NCBI GenBank assembly: GCA_965228165.1
Contig: CBDDHB010000003.1
Location: 1,889,024 to 1,953,023 of the forward strand
DNA: 64,000 nucleotides
Origin: Oleispirillum sp965228165
GTDB taxonomy: Bacteria > Pseudomonadota > Alphaproteobacteria > Rhodospirillales > Rhodospirillaceae
Direction: 5' to 3'
In this document: piece after piece, positions 38,271-46,150 of the stretch
How the letters are laid out: each line of letters begins with the position of its first letter
Position numbering within the stretch: position 1 is the stretch's first letter
Position numbers and translations under genes: made by a program
The notes under the pieces: generated by a model
Database searches by the model: none
Seen by the model: the letters and a program-made list of their open reading frames with translations, nothing else
Told to the model about the DNA's origin: nothing

Positions 38271-40184
38271 TTAGTCCTGTCCCGCCTCGGCGGTTTCCAG
38301 GTCTTCCATCGCCCGCATCCAGGCGGCCTCGGCGGCGGCGATTTGCTGCGAGAGGGCGCTTAAGTCCTTTTGCAGCGCCACCACCTGGGCGGAGCCTTCC
38401 CGTTCGTAGAGTTTGGGGTCGGCGAGCGCGTTTTCGACGTCCGACGCGGCGGCGGTCAGGCGGTCCAGGGATTTTTCGGCGTCGGCGACGCGGCGTTTCA
38501 GCGGGGCGAGGGCGGCGCGGCGTTCCGCCCGGTTGCGCCGGTCTTCCCTGCGGTCGGGACCGGTTTCGCGGTCCTCGCCACCGGTTTCGCGGGTTTCGCG
38601 GGCGGCGGCGCGGCGTTCCTCCAGCAGGGTTCGGCGATAGTCGGAAAGGTCGCCGTCGAAGGGGCGGCAGGCGCCGTCGCCCACCCGCCACAGGCGGTCG
38701 GCCACCATCTCGACCAGGTGGGCGTCGTGGGAAATCAGGATCACCGTGCCGTCGAAGGCGTTCAAGGCGGCGATCAGGGCGGAACGGGAATCGATGTCCA
38801 GGTGGTTGGTGGGTTCGTCGAGAACCAGGATATGCGGCGCTTCGCGACTCATCAGGGCGAACAGAAGGCGCGATTTTTCGCCGCCCGACAGGGTCGCGAC
38901 CTTGCAGTCCGCCAGTTCCGCGCCGAAGCCGAAGCGTCCCAGGTGGGCGCGAATCTTCGCCTCCGTCGCCATCGGCATTTTCGCCGCCATGTGGTCGAAG
39001 GGGGTGGCGGCGAGGTCGAGTTCTTCCGCCTGATGCTGCGCGAAATAGCCGATCTTCAGCTTCGGCGGGCGGCGCATCGACCCCGCCATCAGGCCGATGC
39101 GCTCGGACAGCAGCTTGGCCAGGGTGGATTTGCCGTTGCCGTTGGCTCCCAGCAGGGCGATGCGGTCGTCGGTATCGATGCGCAGGTCCAGGTTTTTCAG
39201 CACCGCGCGGCCGTCGTAGCCGACGACCCCGCCCTCGACCGCGATCAGGAGCGGAGACAGGGGGTCGGGGTCGGGGAAGTCGAAGGAGATCGCCTTCTCC
39301 TCGACGATCGGCACCGGTACTTCCATCTTTTCCAGCATCTTGACGCGGCTTTGCGCCTGTCTGGCCTTGGTCGCCTTGGCCTTGAAGCGGTCGATGAAGC
39401 CCTGGATCTTGCGGCGTTGCTCCAACTGTTTGGACAGGGCCTTGGCGGCAAGGTCCAGTTTCATCCGGCGGGTGCGTTCGAAGCTGTCGTAGTTGCCGCC
39501 ATAGGCGACCAGCCGCTTGCCGTCCAGGTGGACGATGCGGTCGGGCACCGCGTTCAACAGGTCGCGGTCGTGGCTGATCACGATCAGGGTGCCGGGATAG
39601 GAGGCGAGGCGGTTCTGCAACCACAGCGTCGCTTCCAGGTCCAGGTGGTTGGTGGGTTCGTCGAGCAGCAGCAACTCGGGCTTGGGGAACAGCGCGGCGG
39701 CCAGGGCGACGCGCATCCGCCAGTCGCCGGAGAAATTCTGGACCGGCTGGGACTGTTGCTCGGTGGAAAAGCCGAGCCCGGTGAGAATCGCCGCCGCCCG
39801 CGCCGGGGCGGAGTGGGCGTCGATGGCGAGCAGGCGTTCGTGAATCTCGGCGCTGCGCAGGCCCGCCGCCGCGTCGTCGCCGAGGGCGGCGAGTTCGTCG
39901 AGCAGGGACTTGCGCTCGGCGTCGGCGTCGAGCACCCAGTCGAGCAGGCTTTTCTCGCCGTCCGGCGCGTCCTGCGACACCCAGCCCAGGCGGGCGCGGG
40001 GGCGGATCGAAATTCCGCCCGCGTTGGCCGACAGTTCCCCCCGGATCAGGCGGAACAGGGTGGTCTTGCCGCTGCCGTTGCGTCCGACCAGGCCGACCCG
40101 CTGCCCGGCGGCGACGTGCAGGGTCGCGCCTTCCAGAAGAACGCGGGGGCCGATGCGGAAGGTCAGTTCGTTGATGTGCAGCAT
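38271..40184 (-). CDS. ABC-F family ATPase (Uup/EttA type)
   Basis: This 637-residue soluble protein has two ATPase domains and no membrane segments. The first has GRNGSGKTTLFRL and the second GANGNGKSTLAKL, with ABC signatures NFSGDWRMRVALA and LSGGEKSRLLFAL and Walker B LLLLDEPTNHLD and ILVLDEPTNHLD. The linker (around residues 240-300) is charged and helical. A C-terminal coiled coil completes the domain order. Such proteins act on ribosomes or DNA rather than in transport. The start at 40184 (MLHINELTFRIG) matches the family; upstream extension is unsupported. Confidence 0.93.
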   Translation of the reverse strand: MLHINELTFRIGPRVLLEGATLHVAAGQRVGLVGRNGSGKTTLFRLIRGELSANAGGISIRPRARLGWVSQDAPDGEKSLLDWVLDADAERKSLLDELAALGDDAAAGLRSAEIHERLLAIDAHSAPARAAAILTGLGFSTEQQSQPVQNFSGDWRMRVALAAALFPKPELLLLDEPTNHLDLEATLWLQNRLASYPGTLIVISHDRDLLNAVPDRIVHLDGKRLVAYGGNYDSFERTRRMKLDLAAKALSKQLEQRRKIQGFIDRFKAKATKARQAQSRVKMLEKMEVPVPIVEEKAISFDFPDPDPLSPLLIAVEGGVVGYDGRAVLKNLDLRIDTDDRIALLGANGNGKSTLAKLLSERIGLMAGSMRRPPKLKIGYFAQHQAEELDLAATPFDHMAAKMPMATEAKIRAHLGRFGFGAELADCKVATLSGGEKSRLLFALMSREAPHILVLDEPTNHLDIDSRSALIAALNAFDGTVILISHDAHLVEMVADRLWRVGDGACRPFDGDLSDYRRTLLEERRAAARETRETGGEDRETGPDRREDRRNRAERRAALAPLKRRVADAEKSLDRLTAAASDVENALADPKLYEREGSAQVVALQKDLSALSQQIAAAEAAWMRAMEDLETAEAGQD

Positions 40185-40412
40185 GGCGGCGGTGATATCA
40201 CAGCGGGCGGGAACGGCCAAGGCCTCCGCCTTTTCTTGTGGAAAAGGCGAAAAGGTGTGATCGATGCCACACTCTCGCGGTTGCGTTCGGGTTGCGTTGC
40301 GGGTATGTAATGCGGCCAGTCTGGGCTCGCGTGCGCGCATGCGGAGCCGTCAAGACCAACCGGCGGCGCCGCAGGCGCGCCGGATAACCTTCGATAATCA
40401 AGGGAACCCAAG

Positions 40413-40835
40413 ATGGGCGTTGAACGCACGTTGTCTATCGTCAAGCCGGACGCCACGCGCCGCAACCTCGTCGGCAAGATCTGCGCCCGCTTCGAGGAAG
40501 CCGGTCTGCGTATCGTCGCGCAAAAGCGGATCCAGATGACCCGCGGCCAGGCCGAAGGCTTCTATGCGGTCCACAAGGAGCGCGCTTTCTTCGGCGAATT
40601 GGTGGAATTCATGATTTCCGGGCCGGTCGTGGTGCAGGTCCTGGAAGGCGAGAACGCGATCGCGCGCAACCGCGAGATCATGGGCGCGACCAACCCGGCC
40701 AACGCGGCTCCGGGCACCATCCGCGCCGACTTCGCCGAATCGATCGAGGCCAACTCGGTTCACGGCTCCGATGCTCCGGAGACCGCCGCCGAGGAAATCT
40801 CGTACTTCTTCAGCAAGGTCGAAATCGTCGGCTGA
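40413..40835 (+). CDS. ndk: Nucleoside diphosphate kinase
   Basis: Ndk balances nucleoside triphosphate pools through a phosphohistidine intermediate. The 140-residue protein shows the ERTLSIVKPDATRRN start, GATNPANAAPGTIRADFA and the catalytic histidine in SVHGSD at about residue 117. Length is typical. A 228-base region before it separates it from the ABC-F gene and probably contains its promoter. A strong terminator follows. Confidence 0.97.
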   Translation: MGVERTLSIVKPDATRRNLVGKICARFEEAGLRIVAQKRIQMTRGQAEGFYAVHKERAFFGELVEFMISGPVVVQVLEGENAIARNREIMGATNPANAAPGTIRADFAESIEANSVHGSDAPETAAEEISYFFSKVEIVG

Positions 40836-41544
40836 TCGCCGTCCTTGCCGAAATGCGAAACGGCCCGGAATTTCCGGGCCGTTTTTTCATGCGGGCGGGT
40901 TGATCGCGGCGGCGGGGGGGCGGCGGACAGTCCCGGATGCGCACCCGTTCGTCCTCGACGCGCACCCGACCCTCGGCGATCAGGCGCACCGCCTGCGGAT
41001 AGATCGCGTGTTCGCAGGCGAGAACCCGCTCCGCCAGGGTTTCCGGGGTGTCGTCCTGCGCCACCGGCACCGCCGCCTGGACCAGGATCGGCCCGGCGTC
41101 CATGTCGGGGCGGACGAAGTGGACGGTGCAGCCGGAAAAGCGCGCCCCGTCGGCGATCGCCCGCGCGTGGGTGTCGAGCCCCTTGTACGCGGGCAACAGC
41201 GACGGGTGGACGTTGATCAGCCGGTCGCGCCAATGCTCGACGAAGGTCGGCGTCAGCAACCGCATGAACCCGGCGAGGCAGACCAGGTCCACCCCGGCGG
41301 CCTCCAACGCGGCGGAGAGCGCCGCATCGAACGCCTCGCGCCGGTCGAATCCCTTGTGGTCGATCACCTGGGTGGACAGACCGGCCCGCGCCGCGCGCTC
41401 CAGCCCCGCCGCCCCGGCGACGTTGGAGAGCACCAGCGCGATCCGGGCGGGAAAGGCGGGATCGGCGCAGGCGCCGATCAGGGATTGCAGGTTGCTGCCG
41501 CGCCCGGAGATCAGGACGCCGAGTCGCAGGCGTTGACCGCTCAT
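40810..41544 (-). CDS. purN: Phosphoribosylglycinamide formyltransferase, extended tail
   Basis: PurN transfers a formyl group from 10-formyl-THF to GAR in purine synthesis. The N-terminal RLGVLISGRGSNLQSLI, catalytic INVHPSLLPAYKGLDTHARA and HFVRPDMDAGPIL motifs are intact. After RIRDCPP the frame crosses a seven-C run (about 40914-40920) and continues through the ndk terminator into the 3' end of ndk. With six C residues it would stop at 40887 after 218 residues, the normal length, so the tail is probably an artefact. Its ATG overlaps the purM stop (ATGA). Confidence 0.9.
   Translation of the reverse strand: MSGQRLRLGVLISGRGSNLQSLIGACADPAFPARIALVLSNVAGAAGLERAARAGLSTQVIDHKGFDRREAFDAALSAALEAAGVDLVCLAGFMRLLTPTFVEHWRDRLINVHPSLLPAYKGLDTHARAIADGARFSGCTVHFVRPDMDAGPILVQAAVPVAQDDTPETLAERVLACEHAIYPQAVRLIAEGRVRVEDERVRIRDCPPPPRRRDQPARMKKRPGNSGPFRISARTAISRRFRPC
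40858..40887 (+). terminator. Rho-independent terminator after ndk
   Basis: AACGGCCCGGAA and TTCCGGGCCGTT form a 12-base-pair perfect hairpin followed by six T residues, 22 bases after the ndk stop. The convergent purN reading frame, as written, runs through it. Confidence 0.92.
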
Positions 41545-42469
41545 CCCGCCGCCTCGGCGCGGTGCGGATCGAAGTGTTCGACGCGGCAGGTCGGTTCCTC
41601 CGCTCCGGGTTCGATCGCGCCGATCTCGAACACGGTTTCCCCCTGCGCTTGCAGCGCGGCGGTCACCGCCGCGACCGAGGCGGGCTTGACCGCCACCACC
41701 ATGCCGATGCCGCAGTTGAAGGTGCGCAGCATTTCCGGCGACGCGACGCCGCCCGCGTCGGCCAGCCAGGCGAAGACCGGCGGCACCGGGAAGCGGCGGG
41801 CGTCGATGATCGCGTGCAGGCCCTTGGGCAGGACGCGCGGCACGTTTTCCACTAGGCCGCCGCCGGTGATGTGGGCGAACGCGGCGACGCCGCCCGCCCG
41901 AATCGCCGCGAGGCAGCTTTTGACGTAGATTCGAGTCGGGGTCAGAAGCGCCCGGCCCAGGGTCTGTCCGGGGGCGAAGGGGGCGGGCGCGTCCCAGCCC
42001 AGGCCGGCGCGCTCGGCGATGCGGCGGACCAGCGAGAAGCCGTTGGAATGCACCCCGTGCGAGGCCATCCCCAGAATCACGTCGCCCGCCCGGCTTCGAC
42101 CGACAGGTGGCCGGTGGCGAAATAGTCCAGGAACAACAAGGGTTCCGCACCCTGCACGACAAGGTCGTTGGTGCACATCGCGACCAGGTCGATGCCGACG
42201 AAGTCGTGGATGCCGGTTTCGATCGCGACCTTCAGCTTGGTGCCGACGCCGTCGGTGGAGGACACCAGGATGGGGTCGGAGAATCCCGCCGCGCGCAGAT
42301 CGAACAGCGCGCCGAAGCCGCCCAGTTCGGTATCCGCGCCGGGGCGCATGGTGCTGCGCGCCAGGGGCTTGATCGCTTCGACGAGGGCGTCGCCGGCGTC
42401 GATATCGACGCCCGCGTCGCGGTAGCTGAGACCGTGATCGCTCCGGCCCTTTTCGGGAAAACTGGAAAT
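41541..42469 (-). pseudogene. purM: Phosphoribosylformylglycinamidine cyclo-ligase, internal deletion
   Basis: The N-terminal half has GLSYRDAGVDIDAGDALVEAI, SSTDGVGTKLKVA, MCTNDLVVQGAEP and DYFATGHLSVEAG. The C-terminal half, in another frame, begins GDVILGMASHGVHSNG and continues through HITGGGLVENVPRVLP and TFNCGIGM. Against E. coli PurM about 55 residues between them are missing, including the conserved GGETAEMPG motif; the junction is near 42085. No ATG, GTG or TTG starts the N-terminal frame; an ATT at 42469 preceded by AAAGAGG is the only candidate I see. As written the enzyme would be dead, and purine synthesis with it. Assembly loss is a strong alternative. Confidence 0.85.
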
Positions 42470-42613
42470 GGCCGCCTCTTTTGTTAGAGTGGTGTCGCGC
42501 GACGCGGGGGTTGCCCCGCGCGCGGAGTTGAACCATACGGTTTCTGGCGTCTTTTGCAAATACGCTCGCGGGGGTCGATTTCGGCGAATCCTCCGGGCAA
42601 CGATCCATCGGGG

Positions 42614-43747
42614 ATGGGCATGACGGTAACGGGTGGCGTGATGATGCGGACCGGGCGCGCGGCGCTTCTGGCCTTGTCTCTGGTTCTGGTCTCGGCGGTG
42701 GGCGGCGCGGCCTGGGCGGATGCTTTCGCCGTCGGCGGGATTCGCGTCGACGTGCGCGCCGCCTCGGCGGCGAAGGCGCGGGAAGAGGCCTTGCAGCAGG
42801 GCCAGGTCGCCGCCTATCGCCGTCTGATCGGCACGTTGGTTCCCGAGGACGAGCGATCCCGCCTGCCCGAGCTTTCGGCCTCGGCGGTGGAGGCGATGGT
42901 CGCCGACCTTTCGGTCGCCGCCGAGCGCGCCTCCGCCACCCGCTACATCGCCACCCTGGCGGTGCACTTCGATCCCGAACGGGTGGGCGCCTTCCTGAAG
43001 GCCAACGGCGTGTCGATGGTGCGCGGCAGCGACGAAACCGTGGTGCTGCTGGGGGTCTTCCGCGAGCGGCCGGAGGCGCCCCCGCAATTGTGGGAGGACA
43101 CCAACCCCTGGCGTCCGCTTCTGGTGCGCACCGCGGTGTCGCGCGGCCTGTTCCCGGTGGCGGTGCCGTTGGGCGATCCGGTGGATACCGCGCAGACCAC
43201 TCCGGACAAGGCGATGGCGCTGGACGTCGAGGCGATGGATGCGCTGCTCGCCCGTTACGGCGCCGACGCGGTGGTGGTGGCGGTGGCCGAACTGCTGCCC
43301 GGGCAGGGGGCGAACCTGTCCCTGAAACGCTATCCCCGTCCGCTGCCCGCCGCCCTGGCGGAACTGTCCTCGCCGCTTGCCGACGACCCGGCGGCGGCGC
43401 TGGGCGATCTGGCGGCGCATGCGGTGCTGGCGGTGGCGCGCGGTGGCAAGCCGCAGGCCGCCAACGCGATCATGGTCGGCGAAACCGAGTCCCTGGCGAT
43501 CCTGGTGCCGGTGTCGGGAATCGCCGACTGGGTGCGGGTGGACCGCACCCTGCGCGCCTTGCCCGGCGTGCGCTCGGTGGCCTTGCGCGCCGCGCGCACC
43601 GACGTGGTGCAGGCGGCGGTGCAGTATTCCGGCGACGTCGAGGCGCTGCGGCGGGCGGTCGTCCGCGTCGGCTTCGCGGTCGAGACGCGGGATGGCTACT
43701 GGGAGGTGACCCCCAATCCCGAACCGGCGACGCCGCCGCAACCATAG
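42614..43747 (+). CDS. DUF2066 domain-containing secreted protein
   Basis: The protein has about 377 residues with a clear signal peptide (RTGRAALLALSLVLVSAVGG, cleavage near AWA-DAFA) and a DUF2066-type body. The body includes AREEALQQGQVAAYRRLIGTLVP and a repeated beta-alpha pattern; the second half has LVPVSGIADWVRVDRTLRALP. A periplasmic or envelope location is likely; function is unknown. Starts at 42614, 42620 and 42641 are all possible; the last leaves the most typical signal peptide. It precedes a permease and hda, an order conserved in related bacteria. Confidence 0.82.
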   Translation: MGMTVTGGVMMRTGRAALLALSLVLVSAVGGAAWADAFAVGGIRVDVRAASAAKAREEALQQGQVAAYRRLIGTLVPEDERSRLPELSASAVEAMVADLSVAAERASATRYIATLAVHFDPERVGAFLKANGVSMVRGSDETVVLLGVFRERPEAPPQLWEDTNPWRPLLVRTAVSRGLFPVAVPLGDPVDTAQTTPDKAMALDVEAMDALLARYGADAVVVAVAELLPGQGANLSLKRYPRPLPAALAELSSPLADDPAAALGDLAAHAVLAVARGGKPQAANAIMVGETESLAILVPVSGIADWVRVDRTLRALPGVRSVALRAARTDVVQAAVQYSGDVEALRRAVVRVGFAVETRDGYWEVTPNPEPATPPQP

Positions 43748-43756
43748 GGGAAAACC

Positions 43757-44824
43757 GTGATCATCCGGCGCGATGCCTTCCGCATCTGGGGGATCGCCTT
43801 CGCGGCGTTCTTCCTGGCGCTGTACCTGCTGCGCGGCATGCTGCTGCCGTTCGTCGCGGGTCTGGCGCTGGCCTATTTTCTCGATCCCCTGGCCGACCGT
43901 CTGGAGCGGGCGGGGCTGAAGCGCACTCCGGCGGTGATGGTGATCACGGTGTCGGTGATGCTGGCGCTGATCGGCCTTCTGGTGGTCCTGGTGCCGGTGA
44001 TCCAGGTGCAGGTGATCACCCTGATCGACAATGCGCCGGGATACGCCGACCGGGTCTGGGAGGCGGTGTTCCCCCACCTGCGCTGGGCGTTGGACCATCT
44101 GCCGCCGGAACAGGTGCGGACGCTGGAAAACTCGGTCGGCAATTACGCCGGGAACCTCGTCGATTGGGTGGGCAAGCTGGCGCGCGGCGTGCTGTCGCGC
44201 GGCGCGGCGGTGATCAACCTTCTTTCCCTGCTGGTCGTCACTCCGGTGGTCACCTTCTATCTGCTGCGCGACTGGGACCGCATGGTGGCGTTGATCGACG
44301 GCTGGCTGCCCCGCAAGTCCGCGCCGACGATCCGCGACATGGCGCGCGACATCGACCGCACCCTGGCCGGGTTTCTGCGCGGCCAGGCCACGGTGTGTCT
44401 GGTTCTGGCCCTCTATTATGGGCTGGGCTTGAGCCTGGCCGGGCTGGACGCCGGAATGCTGGTCGGCATCGGCACCGGTCTGATGTCGTTCATTCCCTAT
44501 GTCGGCGGCATCGCGGGGTTCGCCCTTGGGGCGATTCTCGCCGTCGTGCAGTTTACCGATTGGCCGTCGATCGCCGGAGTGATCGGGGTGTTCGTCGGCG
44601 GCCAGATTCTGGAAGGCTACGTCCTGACGCCGCGTCTGGTCGGCAACCGCGTCGGCCTGCACCCGGTGTGGGTGCTGTTCGCCCTGTTCGCCGGGGCCTC
44701 GCTGTTCGGTTTTCTCGGTATCCTGGTGGCTCTGCCGGTGGCGGCGGTGATCGGCGTGCTGACCCGTCATGCCCTGCGCCGTTATCTGGCGAGCGGCGCC
44801 TATCGCGGCGGCGGCGATGCCTGA
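43757..44824 (+). CDS. AI-2E family transporter (PerM/YhhT-like)
   Basis: This 355-residue inner-membrane protein starts with GTG. N-terminal spans (AFAAFFLALYLLRGMLLPFVA, VMVITVSVMLALIGLLVVL) are followed by a soluble stretch and a C-terminal membrane bundle with GLMSFIPYVGGIAGFALG and GLHPVWVLFALFAGASLFG, the family's signature segments. Family members have been linked to AI-2 export or Na+/H+ exchange; the substrate here is unknown. The stop overlaps the hda start, so the genes are coupled. Confidence 0.9.
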   Translation: MIIRRDAFRIWGIAFAAFFLALYLLRGMLLPFVAGLALAYFLDPLADRLERAGLKRTPAVMVITVSVMLALIGLLVVLVPVIQVQVITLIDNAPGYADRVWEAVFPHLRWALDHLPPEQVRTLENSVGNYAGNLVDWVGKLARGVLSRGAAVINLLSLLVVTPVVTFYLLRDWDRMVALIDGWLPRKSAPTIRDMARDIDRTLAGFLRGQATVCLVLALYYGLGLSLAGLDAGMLVGIGTGLMSFIPYVGGIAGFALGAILAVVQFTDWPSIAGVIGVFVGGQILEGYVLTPRLVGNRVGLHPVWVLFALFAGASLFGFLGILVALPVAAVIGVLTRHALRRYLASGAYRGGGDA

Positions 44825-45509
44825 GACGCCGATGCAGTACGTCCTCGATCTGCCGCATCGCGCCGCCCTGGGGGGAGAGGACTTCTGGGTCTCCGACTGC
44901 CATGCCGGGGTGATGGCCTGGCTGGACGCCTGGCCCGACTGGCCGACCGGCGGCCTGGTGGTGGTGGGCGAGCCTCGCGCCGGGAAGACCCATATCGCCC
45001 GGATGTTCGCCCAGGCCAGCGGAGCGGCGCCGGTCGCCGCCGCCGAATTGACGGCGGAAGGGCCGATCCTCGACGCGCCCGCCCTGGTGGTCGAGGACAT
45101 CGACCGCGACCCGCCCGAGGAAGCCCTGTTCCATCTGTTCAACCGGGCGCGGGAGCGGGGGGTGCGGCTGCTGCTCACCAGCACCCTGACGCCCTCCGCG
45201 ATTCCGCTGCGCCTGCCGGATTGGCGGTCGCGCCTGCTGACCCTGCCGGTGGCGGAGATCGGGCGTCCCGACGACCGCCTGATGGCGCTGGTTCTGGCCA
45301 AGCTGTTCCACGACCGCCAACTGGTCGTCGGCGAGGCGGAGATATCCTTCCTGCTGACCCACATGGAGCGTTCGATCGCCGCCGCCGAGCGGGTGGTGGA
45401 GTGGGCCGACCGCCGCGCCCTGGCGCTGAAGCGGCGGGTCACCGTGGCGCTGCTGAGGGAAACCCTGGACTCTTTCAGCGGCGATCCCGCGCCAGCTCCT
45501 TCGGCGTGA
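44817..45509 (+). CDS. hda: Hda-like regulatory inactivator of DnaA (HdaA)
   Basis: This 230-residue AAA+ protein resembles the ATPase domain of DnaA. With the DNA clamp it promotes hydrolysis of DnaA-bound ATP to prevent re-initiation. Visible are FWVSDCHAGVMAWLDAWPDWP, P-loop GEPRAGKTH near residue 53, the sensor region LLLTSTLTPSAIPLRLPDWRSRL, and a C-terminal lid with RSIAAAERVVEWAD. It lacks the DnaA DNA-binding domain. Its last 35 bases overlap the convergent sixA gene. Confidence 0.88.
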   Translation: MPETPMQYVLDLPHRAALGGEDFWVSDCHAGVMAWLDAWPDWPTGGLVVVGEPRAGKTHIARMFAQASGAAPVAAAELTAEGPILDAPALVVEDIDRDPPEEALFHLFNRARERGVRLLLTSTLTPSAIPLRLPDWRSRLLTLPVAEIGRPDDRLMALVLAKLFHDRQLVVGEAEISFLLTHMERSIAAAERVVEWADRRALALKRRVTVALLRETLDSFSGDPAPAPSA

Positions 45510-45999
45510 AGGCGGCGATCAGCCGGCCGCCGCCGCCGGACAGGTCGGCCCAGGAGTCGATCTCCAGACCGAAGGCGGCGACGCCTCCGGTCGGGAACTT
45601 GGCGAAGATCGGCCGCGCCGACAGGTCGGCGGGCCGCGCCAGGAACCAGGCGAAATCCAGAAGGCCGGGGTTGTGGCCGATCAGCAGCGCGGTTTCCGCC
45701 GCGTCGGGCAGGGCGGCGGCGACGCCGCGCAGGGTGTCGAGGGAGGCCTCGTAGATCGCGTCCTCGAAGCGGATTTCGGCCTCCGGACAGGCGGCGCGGA
45801 TCGCTTCCCAGGTCTCGCGGGTGCGCCGCGCCGGGGAACAGACCGCCGCCTGGGGCGTCGGACAAAGCCGCGCCAGGGCCTCGCGCACCGGCAATCCGTC
45901 GGCATGGCCGCGTTCCGCCAGGGGGCGGTCGCGGTCGGGGAGCCCGGGGGCTCCCCGGTCGGATTTCAGGTGGCGCAGAAGGATCAGGGTTTTTGTCAT
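45475..45999 (-). CDS. sixA: Phosphohistidine phosphatase SixA-like
   Basis: This 174-residue histidine phosphatase has the catalytic arginine-histidine pair at residues 9-10 (ILLRHLKS; the usual RHG glycine is a leucine, as in SixA proteins), the CSPARRTRET segment and the second histidine in LLIGHNPGLLDFA. SixA removes phosphate from phosphohistidine in signalling proteins. It converges on hda with a 35-base overlap and diverges from ppk1. Confidence 0.88.
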   Translation of the reverse strand: MTKTLILLRHLKSDRGAPGLPDRDRPLAERGHADGLPVREALARLCPTPQAAVCSPARRTRETWEAIRAACPEAEIRFEDAIYEASLDTLRGVAAALPDAAETALLIGHNPGLLDFAWFLARPADLSARPIFAKFPTGGVAAFGLEIDSWADLSGGGGRLIAAFTPKELARDRR

Positions 46000-46150
46000 C
46001 AAAACATCATCCTGAAGAGGGCCAGGGTTCCGGTATGCGAGTGCGAGTTGACTCTTTCGAGGCGGTCGAGTTTCCGCCACAATGAGCGGTCGAGTCCAGC
46101 GGCGCGTCGGCGCGCCGCAGGCCGGATGCCACCGATCGGGAGATTTCTGT

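Noticed and set aside
40280..40315. Possible ndk promoter (TTGCGT and TATGTA)
   Set aside because: The spacing is acceptable but both hexamers are weak, and similar GC-rich matches occur by chance.
42077..45865. Open minus-strand frame of 1,262 codons
   Set aside because: Its composition is Arg/Gln/His-rich and mirrors the plus-strand DUF2066, permease and hda genes. Only the last part (before 42469) is genuine purM; the rest is antisense to real genes.
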